In this document: positions 1 to 8,376 of the stretch, piece after piece | Layout of the letters: every line of letters begins with the position of its first letter | Position numbering within the stretch: position 1 is the stretch's first letter | NCBI RefSeq assembly: GCF_002831585.1 | Contig: NZ_CP025113.1 | Coordinates: 6,215,001 to 6,279,000, forward strand | DNA length: 64,000 nt | Reading direction: 5' to 3' | Origin: Bradyrhizobium sp. SK17 | GTDB lineage: Bacteria > Pseudomonadota > Alphaproteobacteria > Rhizobiales > Xanthobacteraceae | Program-made: the position numbers and the translations under genes | Notes under the pieces: generated by a model | Told to the model about the DNA's origin: nothing | Seen by the model: the letters and a program-made list of their open reading frames with translations, nothing else | The model's database searches: none

Positions 1-513
1 AGAATGCCCATGCCTGCGCCTCAATCGCAAGCCGGGAGCGCTCCCGGCAGGCACTGAATCGCCAGTTGCGTTCAGCACGACGAGACCGTCGCGCCGCCCA
101 AGTCATCCGCCCGCATCGCTCGCGATGCGCGCAATCACGACGCGATCGGAGCGTCCGGCACTGATCGACCGACTTGCAAAGGCATGCGCAAGGCAGCCGC
201 GCTGGCTGCGGCGATCGGCGTGAGCCTGACGGGTCAGTTCCCTGAGTGGAGAAGGACTTGCGTTGGCCGCGCCCTGCTCGGCCGCGGCAACAATTGTTAA
301 ACTGGCCGCGGCGCGTGCAGGTCACGGTTCAGGCAATGCTCCGGCTTGGCGCCTAGCCTGTCGTGGAAACGCGACTTTGCTACCCCATGCCGCGAAACCG
401 GCGATGACGTGTCAATGAACAGGATTGACCGACAACCAATCGTACTCAAGCCAAGGGAAACCGGAAAGGAATTCACCTCTTTCCCCGGGCACGCGCCAGC
501 CACCACCCGCCAC
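1..513. other. Intergenic stretch at window edge, no confident gene
   Basis: No convincing coding sequence lies downstream of the traF-like gene. A 38-codon open frame on the plus strand (184-300) has no ribosome-binding site or recognisable motif. The segment holds a perfect 18-bp palindrome near position 40 and two copies of GCCGCGGC around 280-315. Its place at the end of a conjugation operon would suit an oriT or a terminator region, but nothing diagnostic is visible. Confidence 0.4.
31..48. repeat. Perfect 18-bp palindrome
   Basis: GCCGGGAGC is followed directly by its reverse complement GCTCCCGGC with no loop. There is no T run on either side, so a dyad protein-binding site is as likely as a terminator. 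Confidence 0.5.
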
Positions 514-1053
514 TCAGCTATCCGACGTCCACGTCCAGAGCGGGCGAGCGACGCCGAGAATGTCACAACGTAGAACCGGCCCGAAATACCTGGAATCGAA
601 CGAGAGCGGATGCGGCTGAAGCAGAAAATACTCCCCGTCCACGAGCCGCATGCAGCCCTCCCAGGACGGCAGCGGCCGGCCTGCATGATCTTTCTCCTGC
701 ACTCCGGCAACGACCTTGCCACCGATCGACACCGCATCCGCCGGTTGCCTTGAGCGGCAGACCTCCTCGCCCGCGAGCGCGGCCACCTGCTTGAGCAGCG
801 GCACTTTGGGCGGCAGGATCTCATGCGCGACGATCACGAGCTCGATCGAAGGCGGCGGCCGCAGCACCGCAAGCTCTCCCCTCAACGGCAGCCGCCGCTC
901 AAGATAATAGAAGCCGAGCGGCGCGCTGCCGGAGGCATTGTAGATCAGGAGAGGCGCCCGATCGGCAAAGGCGACCAACAGCGTGACGATACCGCCGCAT
1001 ATGGTTGCGAGGATTGTGCCGTTTCTGAAGGGACGGTGTGGATCAATCCGCAT
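514..1053 (-). CDS. traF: TraF-like conjugal transfer peptidase (S26 family)
   Basis: This 179-aa protein resembles TraF/S26 signal peptidases that mature the pilin of conjugative type IV secretion systems. An N-terminal membrane segment (about residues 12-32) is followed by a short segment, SGSAPLGFYY, that matches the catalytic-serine region of TraF peptidases (usual pattern SxPxG). Two basic/acidic blocks then run to the VDGEYFLLQPHPLSFDSRYFGPV stretch expected of the second S26 box. I chose the ATG at 1053 because it overlaps the end of the excisionase-like gene by 11 nt, implying translational coupling, and because the longer frame upstream has no membrane-protein character. In rhizobial ICEs traF sits just downstream of rdfS, as here. 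Family assignment is strong; the role in this element is inferred. Confidence 0.8.
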   Translation of the reverse strand: MRIDPHRPFRNGTILATICGGIVTLLVAFADRAPLLIYNASGSAPLGFYYLERRLPLRGELAVLRPPPSIELVIVAHEILPPKVPLLKQVAALAGEEVCRSRQPADAVSIGGKVVAGVQEKDHAGRPLPSWEGCMRLVDGEYFLLQPHPLSFDSRYFGPVLRCDILGVARPLWTWTSDS

Positions 1054-1261
1054 CGGACGTCGACCTCCGCTTGCTGGCCTGCGAGAATTCCATGAGGTCC
1101 TCGATGTGATAGCGGACGTAGCGGCCGTGCTTTCGGTAAGCGGGCCCACGTCCTTGCACGCGCATTTTCTCCAGCGTGTTCTTGGTGAGCCTGAGCCAGG
1201 CGGCCGCCTCAGCCGTATTCAGGAACGGCTTGTCGGGCTGCTTGTCTTCCATTTTCGTCAT
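1043..1261 (-). CDS. RdfS/AlpA-like excisionase (helix-turn-helix)
   Basis: This small basic protein of 72 aa carries a MerR/AlpA-type winged helix: FLNTAEAAAWLRLTKNTLEKMR, then a wing with RKHGRYVRYHIEDLMEF. The pattern is that of excisionases and recombination directionality factors, which bend DNA at att sites and favour excision. Its position, immediately upstream of traF and downstream of a DUF6499-DUF2285 activator-like gene, is the arrangement known for RdfS of Mesorhizobium symbiosis ICEs, so that role is likely by inference. The ATG at 1261 is preceded by AAGGAG; a GTG 12 nt further upstream is too close to that site. A generic helix-turn-helix regulator remains possible. Confidence 0.75.
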   Translation of the reverse strand: MTKMEDKQPDKPFLNTAEAAAWLRLTKNTLEKMRVQGRGPAYRKHGRYVRYHIEDLMEFSQASKRRSTSDAD

Positions 1262-1416
1262 GTTGTCCGGCACTCCTTCTCACAGAGCCCGCAAGACACG
1301 GGATGCGAGGAGCAGCGTCGTCAGATCGCACGGAAATCCGAGTGGCGAAGATGAACCGGCGTGGTTTGCCACCCCGTGCAGGCAGGTCTCGTCCAGCGAG
1401 AGGCAGCGCCTCCCGC

Positions 1417-2226
1417 TCAGCCCAGAAGATCGCGATATCCACCGTTCATCAGCTCGATGCCCTTGGCGACCAGCCGGCGTGTCCGGTCCTTCAGGAACTG
1501 GCTCGGTCCCTGCCATTCGTCGGCGACCATCTTCGCACCAAAAATCGTGGTCGCGATCTGCCGATAGGTCTTGCCGCTCAGGCTTTCGTCGAGCGCGAGC
1601 AGCGCCTGGCGGAGCCGCTCGTCGCCGCCGAGCGAGGCGGTTGCGGACGGGCTGCTCCCGCTTGCCATGAACCGCTGCAGGCGCTTCAGCAGTTCGGTCT
1701 GCGCCGCGAGCTCCGATAGCCGTTCGAGTTCGAACACCGGCCGGAACCGACGGGTCAGAACCGAAAGATCATGGAGTTCGACCGCAACATGCACACCGCT
1801 GCCCTTCATCAACACAAGCGGCACGCCGTCCGCACCGATCACCGCGTGACGCTCGACCTTGAAGTCCGCCAGCGCCTGCACGCCCTCCCTGTCGCTTTGG
1901 TGCGGCGGTAATGCTCTCAACCGCACCACTCTTCTCAACGCGCACGCATGCCAGAACACCGGCTCCTGGCGCGCGGCAAGCGCAGGGTCCGCGAAAGCCA
2001 GCAGGCCCCATTTTTCGGCGTGCGGGAACCGCCGCGGCAGCCGCAACAGGCGTGTGCCGTCGGTCAGTGTCAGGCACGGAAGTTGCCGTGGGACAGAGCG
2101 TCGCCAGTCGGCCGCATAGTTGGCGTTGCGCCGAAGAAACTCCCAAGCCCAATCGGCCGCGTCGAAGCGGGCCTCCTCAAAAGTCCATTCGCCGCTGTCG
2201 CGCCGTTCCCGTCCGTGATGCGGCAT
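1417..2226 (-). CDS. FseA-like DUF6499-DUF2285 activator of ICE excision
   Basis: The 269-aa product begins with the DUF6499 signature (DWAWEFLRRNANYAADW, about residues 25-41) and continues into a DUF2285 region (about 150-269) with LSGKTYRQIATTIFG and RRLVAKGIELMNGGYRDLL. In Mesorhizobium ICEMlSymR7A these halves are separate genes, msi172 and msi171. They are joined by ribosomal frameshifting into FseA, the activator of the excisionase gene rdfS. Here they form one continuous frame, so no frameshift is needed. The gene lies 155 bp upstream of the RdfS-like gene on the same strand, the expected target. ATG 2226 is chosen over an in-frame TTG two codons earlier. Domain calls are good; activator function is inferred. 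Confidence 0.75.
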   Translation of the reverse strand: MPHHGRERRDSGEWTFEEARFDAADWAWEFLRRNANYAADWRRSVPRQLPCLTLTDGTRLLRLPRRFPHAEKWGLLAFADPALAARQEPVFWHACALRRVVRLRALPPHQSDREGVQALADFKVERHAVIGADGVPLVLMKGSGVHVAVELHDLSVLTRRFRPVFELERLSELAAQTELLKRLQRFMASGSSPSATASLGGDERLRQALLALDESLSGKTYRQIATTIFGAKMVADEWQGPSQFLKDRTRRLVAKGIELMNGGYRDLLG

Positions 2227-2552
2227 GTTCAAAAAGATCCACTACGCCTTGAGGTTGCACTTATGATCGTTCCGCCGGATTGGGGCAACAGGACGGCTGC
2301 GCCAGCGTCACGCAGGCTCGACGGATCGGCACTTGATCGCCAAATCAGCATGCGCATCGCAGACGGCGCGCGCGGCGACCGCGAATCCGCAAACCATCAA
2401 TGGCACGCACGCATGCCTGACAATCCGCTCATGGCAACGCGTTAACCGAACATGGTATCAATCTTGCTAGTTCTAAATTAGCTTGATGGTGCGCGCGCAG
2501 ATTGACGGCGGCGTTCGCATATTCGTCGAGCCAACCCAACCACGAGAGCAAC
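2227..2552. other. Divergent intergenic region
   Basis: This stretch separates the FseA-like gene on the minus strand from the lysine-rich ORF on the plus strand, so it should hold promoters for both. Open frames across it are short and unlike known proteins. The part around 2450-2485 is locally A/T-rich, consistent with a promoter, but no clear boxes can be assigned. Confidence 0.4.
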
Positions 2553-2636
2553 ATGGCCAAGAAAGCGAAGAAGGCGAAGAAGACCGCGAAAGCGACCAAG
2601 AAGGTCACCAAGAAGACCAAGAAGATGAAGAAATAA
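2553..2636 (+). CDS. Short lysine-rich histone-like protein (27 aa)
   Basis: The ORF encodes a 27-residue peptide made almost entirely of Lys, Ala and Thr in AKK and TKK repeats (MAKKAKKAKKTAK and onward). Peptides of this type are frequent in Bradyrhizobium and resemble histone H1 tails, suggesting non-specific nucleic-acid binding. Coding character is supported by the clean KK-repeat pattern and by a perfect hairpin beginning right at the stop codon. The ribosome-binding site (GAGAG) is modest. A function beyond being highly basic cannot be read from the sequence. Confidence 0.65.
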   Translation: MAKKAKKAKKTAKATKKVTKKTKKMKK

Positions 2637-2657
2637 GCGCGCGGTTCTCCCGCGCGC
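2637..2657 (+). terminator. Hairpin after the lysine-rich ORF
   Basis: GCGCGCGG and CCGCGCGC form a perfect 8-bp stem with a TTCTC loop, starting at the base after the stop codon. No U run follows, so it may act as an mRNA-stabilising hairpin or a weak terminator. Confidence 0.5.
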
Positions 2658-2889
2658 CCAGGCCGCCGCGGCTTCGGCAGTCGCGCCGATCAAGGCGATG
2701 ACGAGGTCGGACTCATCGCAAGGTGCTGGTCCGGCACCGCGGCGACGATCAGACCGGCCCCATGTGCACACGGCTCAAGCAGCCACTGGATTGATGCACA
2801 TGGGTCCGGTTTTTTTTGCGCCGGCGACCCGATCCGTCTCGCTGGGGCCGCGGGTCGCCTCCAACGGATCTGGCCCTGACGGCTGCTTG

Positions 2890-3438
2890 CTATCGCTGCT
2901 CGTTCGCGCCTTCGCCGGAACAGACATTGGGGCGGCCACCGCCGCCAGTACACTGACGGTAGCGCCACGGCTCGACAAATCGCCCGCTCCATAGGCCGCT
3001 TTGCGCGCCTCGCGCCTCGGCTTCGGCCGCAGCATAGTCACCCTTGCTGTAGCGCGGCCAGTCGACCGCAAACCCGCCGCGCACCAGCCAATCAGCAAGA
3101 TCGACCTTGCCGGCGCTGCAGACCGCGACCACGCGTCCGTACCGGTCGCGATCGACCTCAACACAGGCCACGGTCTGCCTGCCGATGAAGGCTGCCAGCG
3201 CGTTTGCGGCGACCTGCCCGCAACGATAATGGGCGCCGTGCTGGTCCCTGCAGAGCTGGTCGTGCTCCGGCGCGTCGATCCCGTAGAGGCGCACACGCGT
3301 TCCAAGGATTTCGAGGGTGTCGCCATCGATCACGCTCGCTTGCCCGGCAACGTCACCGGCACGCGCCCGATCGGCCGGCATCGCGGCGATCACGAGCGAA
3401 ACGAACGTAAAGCTTGCAACCCGCACAGGTTTCGACAT
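2890..3438 (-). CDS. Secreted thermonuclease (SNase family)
   Basis: An N-terminal signal peptide (hydrophobic stretch VASFTFVSLVIAA, then ARAG) leads into a staphylococcal-nuclease fold: VIDGDTLEILGTRVRLYGIDAPE, then a DRYGR motif and a VRGGFAVDW segment. The Asp, Arg and Glu residues of the SNase active site are all recognisable. The enzyme should degrade DNA or RNA in the periplasm or outside the cell using Ca2+. Such nucleases are common in rhizobial conjugative elements. The C-terminal 30 residues are Cys/Gly-rich. The start at 3438 gives a normal signal peptide; in-frame ATGs at 3462 and 3471 would only lengthen it. Confidence 0.85.
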   Translation of the reverse strand: MSKPVRVASFTFVSLVIAAMPADRARAGDVAGQASVIDGDTLEILGTRVRLYGIDAPEHDQLCRDQHGAHYRCGQVAANALAAFIGRQTVACVEVDRDRYGRVVAVCSAGKVDLADWLVRGGFAVDWPRYSKGDYAAAEAEARGAQSGLWSGRFVEPWRYRQCTGGGGRPNVCSGEGANEQR

Positions 3439-3519
3439 CCGGATCAACCGTGCTGCAGCCATAGCGCCCATGCGATTTCTCGATACGGCCGGGCTACACA
3501 TGTCCGCTCCCGCGACAGG

Positions 3520-3663
3520 TCACCCCCCGACCGTCAGCGAGGAAACAACGCGCGCCAGCATCACGAGCGTCGCGGTCAGCGTCGCCCCTCCGACCACGAA
3601 GTGTGCCACGCACCGCTTCACCCTGGCACCGCTGTCAACAAGGAAGCTGAATGCGTTTGACAT
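3520..3663 (-). CDS. Small hydrophobic protein (47 aa)
   Basis: A 47-aa product has one predicted membrane helix (about residues 19-41, AHFVVGGATLTATLVMLARVV). ATG 3663 is preceded by GGACGGAG at a good distance, better than the upstream in-frame codon at 3708. It lies just upstream of the thermonuclease on the same strand and may be co-transcribed. No family is recognised; function unknown. Confidence 0.45.
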   Translation of the reverse strand: MSNAFSFLVDSGARVKRCVAHFVVGGATLTATLVMLARVVSSLTVGG

Positions 3664-3917
3664 CGGGCAGCTCCGTCCAGTTCCTTTCGTGGCGCGAGCC
3701 GAATTCATAGGCTGAGTCGCCGTGCCCGTGCCGCAAGCTTATTTTCGGCTCCGTTAGGGTTTGATTCACGACTCGGAGACGCCAGACAAGCGGTCGGGTC
3801 ACGGGCCACGCCGACCGAATCGGCGAGGTTGGCCGCCTGAGACCGCCTGGCGGCGCCATCCGCGCGGGGCGGAGGAGCAGAGGCGTTGCCGCCCCGCTGC
3901 GTGGTGCTCGCCCAGCT

Positions 3918-4898
3918 TCAGCCGTGGTGCGTCTCCGGCGAATCGAGGGACGCAAGTGAGCCGGCGCGAGCTGCCTCACGAAACGCCAGCAGGAAATCAG
4001 CGGCCCGTGAGGCCCTGCTTGCGGCACGGAAGATCGCGCGGTTGTCCGCGCGCAGGACGTCGATCCAGTTGCCGATATAGTCGGCGTGCCGAACCGTCGG
4101 GAGGATCGAAAGCGTCGCGCAGACGAACGCCGCCGTCATCTCGGCAACCAGTTCCTCGCTCGCGTAGGGCCTGGAGCCGAACCTACCGGTCTGATCACGG
4201 CGCAGCCGGCTGTCATGTCCCGTCCAGTGCCCGAGCTCGTGGAACAGGGTGCGGTAATAGTTGATCTGGTCGAAGAACGCCGGCTGCGGCGGCAGCTGAA
4301 TACAATCCTGGTCGCATTCATAATAGGCCTCGGCCCCGCCGTGGCGGATGTCGGCAAGCGTCACGCGGACAAGCGCCTCGGCCTCCGGCACGATCTCGCG
4401 TTCCGGCAAGGGCGAGGGCGCGGCATGACAATGGTCAGGCAGGCCATCGCACTGTGCGACGTTGAACACGGTATAGCGCCGCAGGAAAGCGACCGTCTGG
4501 GGTCCGCCGTCTTCGCTGGGCGGCGATGGCGGGTCATCCGGCGATGGCGTCCGCCGCTCCCTCGGGACGAATTTGTCAGCGTAGCAAATGACGACGCCAT
4601 GCTCGCCTCTTCGGACCGTCCCGCCGAGGCTGATGGCCTGCCGGAAGGTAAGCCATTGCTGCGACGGATAACCCGCATCGAACAGCCTGCCCCACAGGAT
4701 CAGGATATTGATCCCGGAATAGGACCGGCGCGTGGCCGCATTGCATGGCAGCCCGACACCAGATTGTGCCTTGGCGTTGCCCCACGGCTGCACCCACGGC
4801 ACGATGCCGTGCTCGAGCTCGCAGATGATCCGGGCCGTGACTTCTTCATAAAGCGTTGCGCGCGGCTGCTCCGCACTCCTGCCTTGTCTGCTTGGCAT
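3918..4898 (-). CDS. ardC: ArdC-type antirestriction protein with zincin domain
   Basis: The 326-aa protein has the ArdC N-terminal single-stranded-DNA-binding domain (about residues 12-115: LYEEVTARIICELE, VPWVQPW, YSGINILILW) and a C-terminal zincin-like metallopeptidase domain. The zinc motif HELGHWTGH starts at His220, and YASEELVAEM supplies the third ligand. ArdC proteins protect entering plasmid or ICE DNA from host restriction. Presence here with TraF and the excision genes marks the region as part of a conjugative element. A Pro-rich insert (about 113-130) separates the two domains. Assignment is strong. Confidence 0.9.
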   Translation of the reverse strand: MPSRQGRSAEQPRATLYEEVTARIICELEHGIVPWVQPWGNAKAQSGVGLPCNAATRRSYSGINILILWGRLFDAGYPSQQWLTFRQAISLGGTVRRGEHGVVICYADKFVPRERRTPSPDDPPSPPSEDGGPQTVAFLRRYTVFNVAQCDGLPDHCHAAPSPLPEREIVPEAEALVRVTLADIRHGGAEAYYECDQDCIQLPPQPAFFDQINYYRTLFHELGHWTGHDSRLRRDQTGRFGSRPYASEELVAEMTAAFVCATLSILPTVRHADYIGNWIDVLRADNRAIFRAASRASRAADFLLAFREAARAGSLASLDSPETHHG

Positions 4899-5156
4899 GT
4901 TGCTGTCCTTTGTTCACTTCCCCGCACAGGTCCCCGGTGGTGGGGTGGGCGGCGATGAGCGACCGAACAGCCCCGAACGCTCGAGGCAGGGCGCACCGGA
5001 ACGGCCGAAGCGAAGGCGGAGGACCGCGCCAGGATCAGGGAGCGCGCCTGGAGATGCGTGAGGCGCGGTTGCGGCCTGCCGGTTCGGGGCTAGACGGGAG
5101 CGCCGTCCACCCGCCTCCGGGGGCCTCAGAAACGAGGGCCGGCCATCAAGGCCGGC
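4899..5156. other. Non-coding stretch upstream of ardC
   Basis: No supported gene is seen. The part nearest ardC should carry its promoter. The far end holds a 7-bp hairpin that abuts a small minus-strand open frame ending at 5157. Confidence 0.35.
5138..5156 (-). terminator. Hairpin abutting a small minus-strand ORF
   Basis: GCCGGCC and GGCCGGC form a perfect 7-bp stem with an ATCAA loop. It begins directly after the stop codon of the open frame ending at 5157, which is where a terminator or stability hairpin is expected. No strong U run follows. Confidence 0.4.
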
Positions 5157-5420
5157 TCACAAACGGAAGTGCGTCGCGTTGACGGCATGCGCAACGATGC
5201 CGGCCATCGCAGCGTTGACACGGCCGTCCCGGCGAATGGCGAGAAGCACAAGCTTGTTCGAGCGCGGGACCACACCAGAAAACAGCGGCGGGCCGCGATC
5301 TACGCGTGCGATCGAGCGCCCGGCCGTCTGGTCCACGACGGACAGTGCTCGACGCGCGATCAGGACAGCAGCTCTTGAACCCTTTGGATCATGGCGGGAC
5401 CGTCGAGATTCGAAGCCCAT
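5157..5420 (-). CDS. Hypothetical protein, uncertain (up to 87 aa)
   Basis: This open frame follows the degenerate isochorismatase-like gene and overlaps its 3' end by about 60 nt. The downstream part reads like a real protein (SVVDQTAGRSIARVDRGPP, LVLLAIRRDG), uses G/C-ending codons and ends at a hairpin. No family is recognised and no good start codon with ribosome-binding site is evident; translation might begin at a GTG near 5350. It could be a remnant or an out-of-frame artefact. Confidence 0.25.
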   Translation of the reverse strand: MGFESRRSRHDPKGSRAAVLIARRALSVVDQTAGRSIARVDRGPPLFSGVVPRSNKLVLLAIRRDGRVNAAMAGIVAHAVNATHFRL

Positions 5421-5899
5421 TCCAGCATCGTTTGCCGGAGCGTCGTGGTCTCGATCCCATGCAGGGCAAGGCGAGTGATCACCAGCTGACGATCCTCCTC
5501 GTTCCGCGCAACCGCGAGGTCCGCCATCAGCCGAACGTCATACCCCTGCCCCGCTGCTGTGAGAGCGGCGGTCAGGACGTCCTCGTCGAGCCAGGCCCCG
5601 CCCAGAAACACGAGCTCGATCGCCGCCGCTTCGGCTTCCGCCGCCCACCAGTCCTGGCGCCACAAGGCGATCGGATCAACCGCGAGGAAGGACATCGCGT
5701 CGGCGATCCTGTCCGTCAGCCACCGGGAATGCGGATCGCCGACGGCATGGATTTCGACACCGAAGATCTCGCCGATTGCCGGAACCAACCCGAGGCTTTC
5801 CCGCCATCTCCTCGCAACGGGATCTGGCACCGAGCCAAGCTCGGCCCGCCCGGGATTGATCAGAATGACGCGGCTGCGACGTGGGTTCGCCAGCATCAT
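5360..5899 (-). CDS. Degenerate isochorismatase-like protein coupled to AHL synthase
   Basis: The 179-aa sequence follows the isochorismatase-fold pattern in its C-terminal half: IELVFLGGAWLDEDVLTAAL, GYDVRLMADLAVA, then a Gly-Ile-Glu-Thr-Thr segment. Active members have a Cys in GxxTxxCV, an N-terminal Asp and a central Lys. Here the Cys position is in GGAWLDED, the Asp position reads ILINPG, and the Lys region reads LWRQDWW, so all three catalytic residues appear lost. Its ATG overlaps the stop of the AHL synthase by ATGA, implying coupled translation and a linked role, perhaps ligand binding or regulation. The fold call rests on pattern recognition and is moderate; loss of catalysis is inferred. 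Confidence 0.6.
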   Translation of the reverse strand: MMLANPRRSRVILINPGRAELGSVPDPVARRWRESLGLVPAIGEIFGVEIHAVGDPHSRWLTDRIADAMSFLAVDPIALWRQDWWAAEAEAAAIELVFLGGAWLDEDVLTAALTAAGQGYDVRLMADLAVARNEEDRQLVITRLALHGIETTTLRQTMLEWASNLDGPAMIQRVQELLS

Positions 5900-6573
5900 G
5901 ACAGCCCATGAGACCGATCGTGGAACGAGAGCGTGATGGTCCCCAGATCACGCGGCGAGGCCGGCTCGGAGAGAACAGGCCCCTCAACGCCGGCACGCTC
6001 ATACATGGCGAGCAGCGCTCCATTCGCCTTGTGGAGAAAGCCGGCCAGCGCCATGGTTTCGCCGATCGGTTGCGGCGGTGAGATGCGGTCGAGCGGCCAC
6101 CCGGCGCGGCGCAGAATGCGTTCCATGCGAATATCGGTTACGGTCACGATGGCATCGGCGCCTGCGGCGTCCAGATATTCGATCATGGCCGCGAACAGCA
6201 TGAAAGTGGCGCGGCCGACGCCACTTGATCCACGCGCACCGCCGCTCCGGGTGTCGACGCAGAAGCGCGAGCTCTCCAGTATCTTCTCGCTTCGCGGCGC
6301 CTCGCGATCACCCAGCAGGACAGGGAATGTCTCTGCGAGCATCGTTGGCCCGGTCGTCGGCAGCAATCTCACGCACCCGACGACCTGGTCCCCGTCGACG
6401 GCGATCAGGTAGTTCGGGCCGAGCGTGTCGAAGAGATCGAGTTCAAGCTTGCCTGAAGCCGAGACGTCCCAATTGAGCCGATCCCTGAAGACGCGATATC
6501 GCAAACTGTACATTTGGCGAAGCAGCTCAAGATGGCGGGCGACATGATGACCTGAGACGGCGACAACACGCAT
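5896..6573 (-). CDS. Acyl-homoserine-lactone synthase (LuxI/TraI family)
   Basis: This 225-aa protein has the full set of LuxI signature residues: Arg25, Phe29 and Trp35 (RYRVFRDRLNWDV), Asp46 and Asp49, Arg69, Phe83, Glu100 and Arg103 (ILESSRF). It should make an N-acyl-homoserine lactone from S-adenosylmethionine and an acyl-ACP or acyl-CoA. The acyl group cannot be read from the sequence. ATG 6573 follows a good GGGAGG site. A dyad resembling a lux/tra box lies 68 bp upstream. The likely partner receptor is the TraR-like gene at 8497-9258, on the other side of the amidase. In rhizobial ICEs such synthases switch on excision and transfer, matching the FseA/RdfS/TraF genes nearby. Confidence 0.92.
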   Translation of the reverse strand: MRVVAVSGHHVARHLELLRQMYSLRYRVFRDRLNWDVSASGKLELDLFDTLGPNYLIAVDGDQVVGCVRLLPTTGPTMLAETFPVLLGDREAPRSEKILESSRFCVDTRSGGARGSSGVGRATFMLFAAMIEYLDAAGADAIVTVTDIRMERILRRAGWPLDRISPPQPIGETMALAGFLHKANGALLAMYERAGVEGPVLSEPASPRDLGTITLSFHDRSHGLS

Positions 6574-6640
6574 GAGAACCTCCCGAACGAATGCCCGTCA
6601 CGAAATCAAATTGATACGACGGGAGCGACTGGCGATTCTT

Positions 6641-6659
6641 ACAGGTGGACTCAACTTGT
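6641..6659. promoter_or_regulatory. Candidate lux/tra-box upstream of AHL synthase
   Basis: Reading on the minus strand, ACAAGT-TGAGTCC-ACCTGT is a 19-bp dyad with 7 of 9 positions paired, ending 68 bp before the AHL synthase ATG. Position and size fit a LuxR-type binding site. The 330-bp interval 6574-6903 is otherwise without genes and also carries the start of the divergent amidase gene, so one site could act on both. Confidence 0.4.
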
Positions 6660-6903
6660 AGATGAATTGATCCAACATCATCAAGCGTCGGCCAACATGT
6701 CTCGGCCTGGAAGCATTCCAGATCGATGACCGGATACTCCTCGGCCCTTGCGGTCGCCGGATGCCGGCGCCGCACTTTGTCAGGTCTTGCATACGGATTG
6801 TCGGCATCGACGAATTCGCGGCGCGCGCAGAACGCTAGGCTCAAGCGATGAGCAGGCGCTCGGGCCGATGCTCAGCCGCGACAGTTGAGAACGGAGTTAG
6901 CAG

Positions 6904-8376
6904 ATGACAAGAGTGGACGATCGAGCAGCAACCGGTGGTGATGCCAGCGATACATTGTGCACAATGCCTGCAACTGAATTGGCGGCGGCCGTTCGATCGA
7001 AACAAGTGTCGCCGGTCGAGGTGACCGATGCCGTGCTGGCGCGGATCAACCGGCTAAATCCCGGGCTCAATGCATTTGTCACCTTGATCGAGGACGATGC
7101 CCGACGGCAAGCCCGCCAGGCGGAGCAGGCGGTCATGCGTGGGCAAGAGCTGGGCGCCCTGCACGGCGTTCCCTATGCGCTGAAGGATGCCACTCTGACA
7201 AAAGGCATCCGTACGACGTTTGGATCGAAGCTGTTTGCGCAGCACGTTCCGACCGAGGATTCGCTCGTCGCCGAGCGGCTCCGCGCCGCAGGCGGCGTGC
7301 TGATCGGCAAGACCAATCTGCCTGAATTCGGCGCCAAATGTACGACCGACAACAAAGTCTTCGGCGCGACACGCAATCCCTGGTCGCCCGCGCTTACACC
7401 GGGCGGATCGAGTGGCGGCGCCGCGGCGGCCGTTGCGGCCGGCATGATCCCGCTGGCCGAGGGAAGCGACCATGCCGGATCGATCCGTTGCCCAGCTGCG
7501 CTTTGTGGCGTGGTTGGCCTGAAGCCGTCCAACGGACGCATTCCGATCTACCCGGACAATCTGCTCTGGCACGCGGTCATGTGGTGCCACGGCCCGATCA
7601 CGCGAACCGTGGCCGACGCGGCGCTGATGCTGGACGTCATGGCCGGCCCCGACGATCGTGATCCGCGTGCGCTTTGCGACGGCGCGCGCGGGTTCGGCGC
7701 AGCTGTAGCCGCGAGGCGGCCGCTCGAAGGCCGGCGTATCGGTTACCTGCGCGATATCGGCTGCGTACCGGTCGATCCGGCGGTCACCGGGGTCTGCGAG
7801 GAAGCCCTCGCCGCATTCGCCGAGCTGGGCTGCAGGATCGAGTTCGACACCACCGACTTCGGTGACACCGTCGAGGCTTACGGCCTGATCAACGCCAGCC
7901 GCCGGGCAGCCTATGTCGATCCATATCTTCCCGATCACGCGGACGATTTCGACCCGGAAGTCGTGTGGCGGGCGGAGCTCTCACGAAACCAGACGGCGAC
8001 CGACCTCACCAAGGCCGAACTGGTCCAGACATCGGCTTACCTGCGCGTGCAGGGACTGTTTCAGCGCTACGATCTGCTGGTGACGCCGACGACGCCGACG
8101 CCGGCATTTCCGATCGAGATCAGCTATCCCCGCGAGATTGCGGGCGTGGCGATCAATACGGTATTTGAGCATCTCGGACTGACGTCGCTTTTCAACCTCA
8201 CGGGTCACCCGGCGATCTCGGTGCCCGCCGGCTGGACCCAGGACGGACTACCCGTCGGTCTTCAGATCGTCGGCCCCTGGCGTGATGATGCGGCAGTCCT
8301 GTGCGCGGCGGCCGCCTATGAGGAGGCGCAGCCGTGGCGGGATCGTTGGCCGCCGCTCCCCGGCATCCAGGACTGA
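6904..8376 (+). CDS. Amidase signature (AS) family amidase
   Basis: The 490-aa enzyme shows the AS Ser-cisSer-Lys triad regions: Lys94 in YALKDA, GGSSGG at 167-172, and Ser193 in AGSIRCPA. The usual GSDGGGSIR loop reads GSDHAGSIR, a variation near the active site that may shift specificity. It should hydrolyse carboxamides to acid plus ammonia, in the cytoplasm. GGAG precedes ATG 6904. It sits between the AHL synthase and its likely receptor. It could feed the pyridine cluster by releasing a pyridine carboxylate from an amide, or act on a signal molecule; neither can be decided from sequence. Confidence 0.85.
   Translation: MTRVDDRAATGGDASDTLCTMPATELAAAVRSKQVSPVEVTDAVLARINRLNPGLNAFVTLIEDDARRQARQAEQAVMRGQELGALHGVPYALKDATLTKGIRTTFGSKLFAQHVPTEDSLVAERLRAAGGVLIGKTNLPEFGAKCTTDNKVFGATRNPWSPALTPGGSSGGAAAAVAAGMIPLAEGSDHAGSIRCPAALCGVVGLKPSNGRIPIYPDNLLWHAVMWCHGPITRTVADAALMLDVMAGPDDRDPRALCDGARGFGAAVAARRPLEGRRIGYLRDIGCVPVDPAVTGVCEEALAAFAELGCRIEFDTTDFGDTVEAYGLINASRRAAYVDPYLPDHADDFDPEVVWRAELSRNQTATDLTKAELVQTSAYLRVQGLFQRYDLLVTPTTPTPAFPIEISYPREIAGVAINTVFEHLGLTSLFNLTGHPAISVPAGWTQDGLPVGLQIVGPWRDDAAVLCAAAAYEEAQPWRDRWPPLPGIQD

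Noticed and set aside
184..300. 38-codon plus-strand ORF
   Set aside because: No ribosome-binding site, no recognisable motif, and a sequence dominated by low-complexity Ala/Gly residues.
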